A stretch of 35,436 bases of DNA from Candidatus Bathyarchaeota archaeon (GTDB lineage: Archaea > Thermoproteota > Bathyarchaeia > Bathyarchaeales > Bathycorpusculaceae): contig JAMDCQ010000009.1 of assembly GCA_023488905.1 (NCBI GenBank), positions 1 to 35,436 of the forward strand, written 5' to 3'. Positions within the stretch are counted from its first letter, which is position 1. Each line of letters starts with the position of its first letter. A program made the position numbers and the translations under genes. A model generated the notes under the pieces. The model did no database searches. It worked only from the letters and a program-made list of their open reading frames with translations, and had not been told where the DNA came from. Below, one piece after another: positions 32,413-35,436 of the stretch.

Positions 32413-32898
32413 ATGCCAAAATGGGGCTACTCAATAATCAACGAAATGCTTAATCCAGAAAAAACAGCGAAAGCCAGCGGAAGAGAACTAAAAGTATCTC
32501 ACAAAGCCGCACGCGAGGTCGCCAAAGCCATCAAAGGCATGGATCTTGCACAGGCTAAAGATTTCCTCCGCGACGTAGTAGCCATGAAGAAACCTGTTCC
32601 ATACACAAGGTTCACAAAGAAACTCGGCCACAAAGGCGGCATGCAAAAACGCTTCGTCGGCAGGTACCCAGTAAAAACCGCCGATCAAATCCTCCACGTT
32701 TTGCAGGCAGCTCAAGCCAACGCAGAAAACAAGGGCCTAGATGTGGACCGCCTCAGAATCATGCACAGCGCTGCATACCCGGGTATGAAACTAAAGCGTT
32801 ACACCCCAAGAGCACACGGCAGAGCATCACCAAAATACGACACCATGACCCATGTTGAAATCGTGCTCGAAGAGAAACCCTCAGCAGGAGAACAGTAA
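32413..32898 (+). CDS. rpl22: 50S ribosomal protein L22 (uL22)
   Basis: 161 aa from ATG 32413, chosen over upstream starts because of GGAGAT seven bases before it. Archaeal L22 pattern: KVSHKAAREVAKAIKGMDL near the start, KPVPYTRFTKKLGHK, then KRYTPRAHGRASPKYDTMTH in the exit-tunnel hairpin. It lines the peptide exit tunnel. S19, which usually precedes it, is absent here; a 545-bp gap and a TATA box precede instead. S3 starts directly after its stop. Confidence 0.95.
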   Translation: MPKWGYSIINEMLNPEKTAKASGRELKVSHKAAREVAKAIKGMDLAQAKDFLRDVVAMKKPVPYTRFTKKLGHKGGMQKRFVGRYPVKTADQILHVLQAAQANAENKGLDVDRLRIMHSAAYPGMKLKRYTPRAHGRASPKYDTMTHVEIVLEEKPSAGEQ

Positions 32899-33687
32899 AT
32901 GAGCATAGTCAAACGTTTTATAACAGAATCCATTAAACGAACAGAAATCGATGAATTCTTACAGAAGAAACTTGAAAGAGCCGGATACGGTGGAGTAAAC
33001 CTATCCAAAACACCATTGGGCACCCACGTAGTCATCTACGCCATGCGTCCAGGCTTAGTTATCGGCAGAGGCGGAGAAACCATCAAAGAACTCGCCGCTT
33101 CACTGGAACATAACTTCAAAGTTTCCAACCCACAAATTTCCGTCTCAGAAATCGAAGTCCCAGAATTCAACGCCCACGTCGTCGCAAACCGCGTCGCCTC
33201 AGCACTGGAACGCGGAGTACACTTCCGACGTGCAGGTTTCTGGGCACTTAACCAAGTTATGGAAGCAGGCGCACTTGGCGCTGAAATAGTTATCAGCGGC
33301 AAACTCACCACAGAGCGTGCACGCTTCGAAAAATTCCGCGCAGGACACTACCCAATCGTCGGCGAACCAGCCTTACGCGCCATGAAAACCGCCGAAGTCC
33401 ACGTTCAACTGAAGCCAGGAATGATCGGTGTCCGCGTAAAAATCATGCCGCCAGACGCATACTTCCCAGACAAAGTCACAATCATAGAGCCTGTACCTCC
33501 AGCAGAAACAGCCGCTCCGCAACCCGCACCCGCTCCAACCCCCGCACCCACACCTGCAACTGAACCCACGCCACCAGCACCAGAACCAGAACCAGCCCCC
33601 GCAGTTGAACCAAAAGAAGTCAAAGACGAACCCAAAGCCGAAGAGGCACCTAAAACCGAAGAGAAACCAGCGGAGGAAAAACAGTAA
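32899..33687 (+). CDS. rps3: 30S ribosomal protein S3 (uS3)
   Basis: 262 aa. The KH domain is clear with the GxxG loop in GLVIGRGGETIKELA, followed by the C-terminal domain (RAGFWALNQVMEAGALGAE, KLTTERARFEKFRAGHYP). From about residue 200 the protein carries a long Pro/Ala/Glu/Lys tail with PAPTP-type repeats that is not part of the core fold. S3 sits at the mRNA entry channel. It abuts L22 and L29 with no gap. Confidence 0.95.
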   Translation: MSIVKRFITESIKRTEIDEFLQKKLERAGYGGVNLSKTPLGTHVVIYAMRPGLVIGRGGETIKELAASLEHNFKVSNPQISVSEIEVPEFNAHVVANRVASALERGVHFRRAGFWALNQVMEAGALGAEIVISGKLTTERARFEKFRAGHYPIVGEPALRAMKTAEVHVQLKPGMIGVRVKIMPPDAYFPDKVTIIEPVPPAETAAPQPAPAPTPAPTPATEPTPPAPEPEPAPAVEPKEVKDEPKAEEAPKTEEKPAEEKQ

Positions 33688-33990
33688 ATGGCACCAATCA
33701 TGCGCATGAAAGAAATCCAAGCACTCACACCAGAAGCACGCGAACAGCGACTTATCGATTTACGCGTGGAACTCGCACGCATACGCACCATGGTTAACGC
33801 AGGAGGCGCAGTTGAAAACCCAACCCGCATACGCCACCTACGCAAAACTATCGCAAAAATCCTCACAGTACAAAACGAACAAACACTCGGGATACGCAAG
33901 GCACCCTCAGCACCAGAAAAGAAAGAGGAAAAGCCAGCAAAGAAAGCAAAGCTCAAAAAAGAAGCACCTAAGGAGAAAACTCCCGAATGA
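33688..33990 (+). CDS. rpl29: 50S ribosomal protein L29 (uL29)
   Basis: 100 aa, ATG right after the S3 stop; an ATG at 33706 is possible. Core: RMKEIQALTPEAREQRLIDL, then NPTRIRHLRKTIAKILTVQNE, the two long helices of L29. A Lys/Glu-rich tail of about 30 residues follows, similar in style to the S3 tail. It binds 23S rRNA near the exit site. It overlaps rnp1 by 4 bp. Confidence 0.93.
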   Translation: MAPIMRMKEIQALTPEAREQRLIDLRVELARIRTMVNAGGAVENPTRIRHLRKTIAKILTVQNEQTLGIRKAPSAPEKKEEKPAKKAKLKKEAPKEKTPE

Positions 33991-34268
33991 AAGTAACCCC
34001 TGACATCATCCGTTACGAATTCATCGGAACCAAAGGCATCGTAGCCCAAAGCCTAAACATGAACCTTATGGGTGTAGGCGGCTTAGTGGTAGGGGAAACA
34101 AGAAACACCTTCCTTTTCCAAGGCGAAGGTAGAACTCGCAGCGTAATCAAGGAAGCTGCAACTTTCGATTTCACTTTCAGCGACGGCACAGTCGTTGAGA
34201 TTGACGGTAAACTATTAGTCGGCCGCTCAGAAGATCGGCTAAAGAAAAGCGTAAAGAGGCTATGGTAA
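33987..34268 (+). CDS. rnp1: ribonuclease P protein component 1 (Rpp29/Pop4)
   Basis: 93 aa, ATG 33987 overlapping the L29 stop. A small Sm-like barrel: NLMGVGGLVVGETRNTFLF, then KEAATFDFTFSDGTVVEIDG and LVGRSEDRLKKSVKRLW. It is one of the protein subunits of archaeal RNase P that help mature tRNA 5' ends, and in archaea its gene usually lies between L29 and S17, as here. Confidence 0.92.
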   Translation: MKVTPDIIRYEFIGTKGIVAQSLNMNLMGVGGLVVGETRNTFLFQGEGRTRSVIKEAATFDFTFSDGTVVEIDGKLLVGRSEDRLKKSVKRLW

Positions 34269-34269
34269 T

Positions 34270-34590
34270 ATGTCGATGACTTTTAAGCAACCAAAAAAGA
34301 CCTGTGACGACCCTAACTGCCCATTCCACGGCACACTCGCAGTCCGCGGACGTGTACTGGAAGGCGTAGTTCACACAGCAAAGATGGACAAAACCGTTAT
34401 CGTTGACAGAGAATTCACACAGTTCTCATCAAAATTCGTACGTTACGAACGCAGACACGGACACATCCCATCACACAATCCACCCTGCATTGACGTCAAA
34501 GAAGGCGACCGCGTAAAAATCGCCGAGTGCAGACCACTCAGCAAAACGGTTTCATTCGTTGTCGTTGAGAAAGTAGGAGAGGAACGATAA
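34270..34590 (+). CDS. rps17: 30S ribosomal protein S17 (uS17)
   Basis: 106 aa, ATG 34270 one base after rnp1. The N-terminus has the archaeal/eukaryotic S17 zinc-ligand-like stretch CDDPNCPFHG, then the OB-fold (VRGRVLEGVVHTAKMDKTV, RYERRHGHIPSHNPPC, EGDRVKIAECRPLSKT). It binds 16S rRNA early in assembly. One base separates it from L14. Confidence 0.95.
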   Translation: MSMTFKQPKKTCDDPNCPFHGTLAVRGRVLEGVVHTAKMDKTVIVDREFTQFSSKFVRYERRHGHIPSHNPPCIDVKEGDRVKIAECRPLSKTVSFVVVEKVGEER

Positions 34591-34591
34591 T

Positions 34592-35035
34592 ATGTGCGCA
34601 GCGAAAGCAAAAGGAAGAGGCTTAATCGCCAAAGGTATGATGGCGCATGGACAAAAACTCAGCCGTGGCCTAGTAGCAGGATCTGAACTCCGATGCACCG
34701 ACAACACCGGCGCACGTGTTCTACGCTTGATCCAAGCTATGGGCTACAAAGGCAGACTAAGAAGATATCCATCAGCCACAGTCGGCGACAAAGTCACCGT
34801 TTCAGTACGACAAGGCTCACCAGACATGCGCAAAAAAATCTTCCAAGCAATCATCGTCCGACAGAGACGTGCTTTCCGAAGAGTCGACGGTGTCTGGGTT
34901 CAATTTGAGGATAACGCAGCAGTAATAATTACTCCTGAAGGCGAAATGAAAGGTTCAGAAATCCGAGGTCCAGTAGCAAGGGAAGCTGCTGAACGTTGGC
35001 CAAGAATCGCAAGCGCCTCCAGCATAATTGTATAG
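34592..35035 (+). CDS. rpl14: 50S ribosomal protein L14 (uL14)
   Basis: 147 aa, slightly long for an archaeal L14 through an N-terminal extension (CAAKAKGRGLIAKGMMAHGQ). Family blocks: GSELRCTDNTGARVLRLIQ, VGDKVTVSVRQGSPDMRKK and the C-terminal GSEIRGPVAREAAERWPRIA. It bridges the two subunits. It is followed after 12 bp by L24. Confidence 0.95.
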   Translation: MCAAKAKGRGLIAKGMMAHGQKLSRGLVAGSELRCTDNTGARVLRLIQAMGYKGRLRRYPSATVGDKVTVSVRQGSPDMRKKIFQAIIVRQRRAFRRVDGVWVQFEDNAAVIITPEGEMKGSEIRGPVAREAAERWPRIASASSIIV

Positions 35036-35047
35036 GTGTAGAGAATA

Positions 35048-35428
35048 ATGAAAGTAAAAAATCCTGGTAAACAAAGAAAAATGCTCTTCAACGCTCCAGC
35101 TCACAAACGCCACAAAATGATGGCGGCACCACTGTCAAGTGAGCTCACAGCACAGAAAGGCGCAAAAACCCTTCCAGTCCGCAAAGGCGATACTGTTCGC
35201 ATCTTACGCGGCGACAACAAAGGCTTTGAAGGAAAAGTTTCACGCGTTGACCTCAAAGCATACCGCATCTACATGGAAGGCTTAACACGTGAAAAAGTTG
35301 ACGGAACCAACATTTTCTTAGCGGTTCACCCATCCAAAGTGCAAATTCGCAGCTTAAACCTTGATTACGCTGCGAGTTCTACCTTCGCCTTGGAAAAGGA
35401 AGGTGTTTCTTGTTTCCCCTACCACTAA
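35048..35428 (+). CDS. rpl24: 50S ribosomal protein L24 (uL24)
   Basis: 126 aa, ATG 35048. The KOW motif is plain: VRKGDTVRILRGDNKGFEGKV, then the archaeal end IFLAVHPSKVQIRSLNLDYA followed by a short tail. It helps start 50S assembly and sits near the exit tunnel. The stop is eight bases before the window end, so the cluster (S4e, L5 and others are expected next) very likely continues beyond it. Confidence 0.95.
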   Translation: MKVKNPGKQRKMLFNAPAHKRHKMMAAPLSSELTAQKGAKTLPVRKGDTVRILRGDNKGFEGKVSRVDLKAYRIYMEGLTREKVDGTNIFLAVHPSKVQIRSLNLDYAASSTFALEKEGVSCFPYH

Positions 35429-35436
35429 GCCGCCTA

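Noticed and set aside
1-35436. CRISPR array or cas genes
   Set aside because: No series of regularly spaced identical repeats and no Cas-like protein was seen.

Overview
The window is archaeal DNA of moderate GC content. The evidence is a ribosomal protein cluster with archaeal signatures (RNase P subunit Rnp1 between L29 and S17, and the Cys-rich N-terminus of archaeal S17), tRNA genes that encode CCA, a tRNA-Met with a non-canonical intron, TATA-like promoters, many TTG/GTG starts and a ribose-1,5-bisphosphate isomerase. The gene mix fits a Bathyarchaeia-like lineage of the TACK group, but that placement is inference; no 16S rRNA gene is present.

Layout. 1-3279 is an accessory edge: the end of an HxlR-type regulator, two small orphan genes, a tyrosine recombinase with a duplicated C-terminal scrap beside tRNA-Leu, then tRNA-Thr and a HicAB toxin-antitoxin pair. 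3402-7358 is an overlapping three-gene membrane glycosylation operon (multipass mannosyltransferase-like protein, PMT with a discoidin-like domain, dolichyl-phosphate sugar synthase). 7359-8230 has no convincing gene. 8231-9782 is the oddest part: a small orphan gene, an exact 3-4-3 bulge-helix-bulge splicing hairpin, an atypical tRNA-like sequence, and a divergent pair of paralogous small proteins, one overlapping a nuclease-fold-like protein.

9834-17109 holds small membrane and zinc-ribbon proteins, a GH3-family gene broken exactly at an A AAA AAC heptamer, ribose-1,5-bisphosphate isomerase, an acyl-CoA synthetase operon, a flavodoxin, a DUF2283 protein and tRNA-Met. 17167-21024 carries branched-chain amino acid genes (LeuA/CimA family and IlvD) around a cupin. 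21058-22142 is a divergent pair: a secreted Cys-rich protein and a membrane-anchored winged-helix protein with a Met-rich segment.

23219-23880 is a VapBC pair. 23967-30844 is the [NiFe]-hydrogenase maturation region: hypF, hypC and hypD on the plus strand and hypE on the minus strand, separated by a small orphan gene and a second membrane glycosyltransferase. No hydrogenase structural gene, hypA or hypB is visible. 30959-31446 is a RelBE-like pair. From 32413 to the end runs a tightly packed cluster: L22, S3, L29, Rnp1, S17, L14, L24.

The best leads for new biology are the 8.5-9.8 kb region, the GH3 frameshift site, the Met-rich membrane regulator with its phased upstream repeats, and a 28-nt intergenic element found twice.
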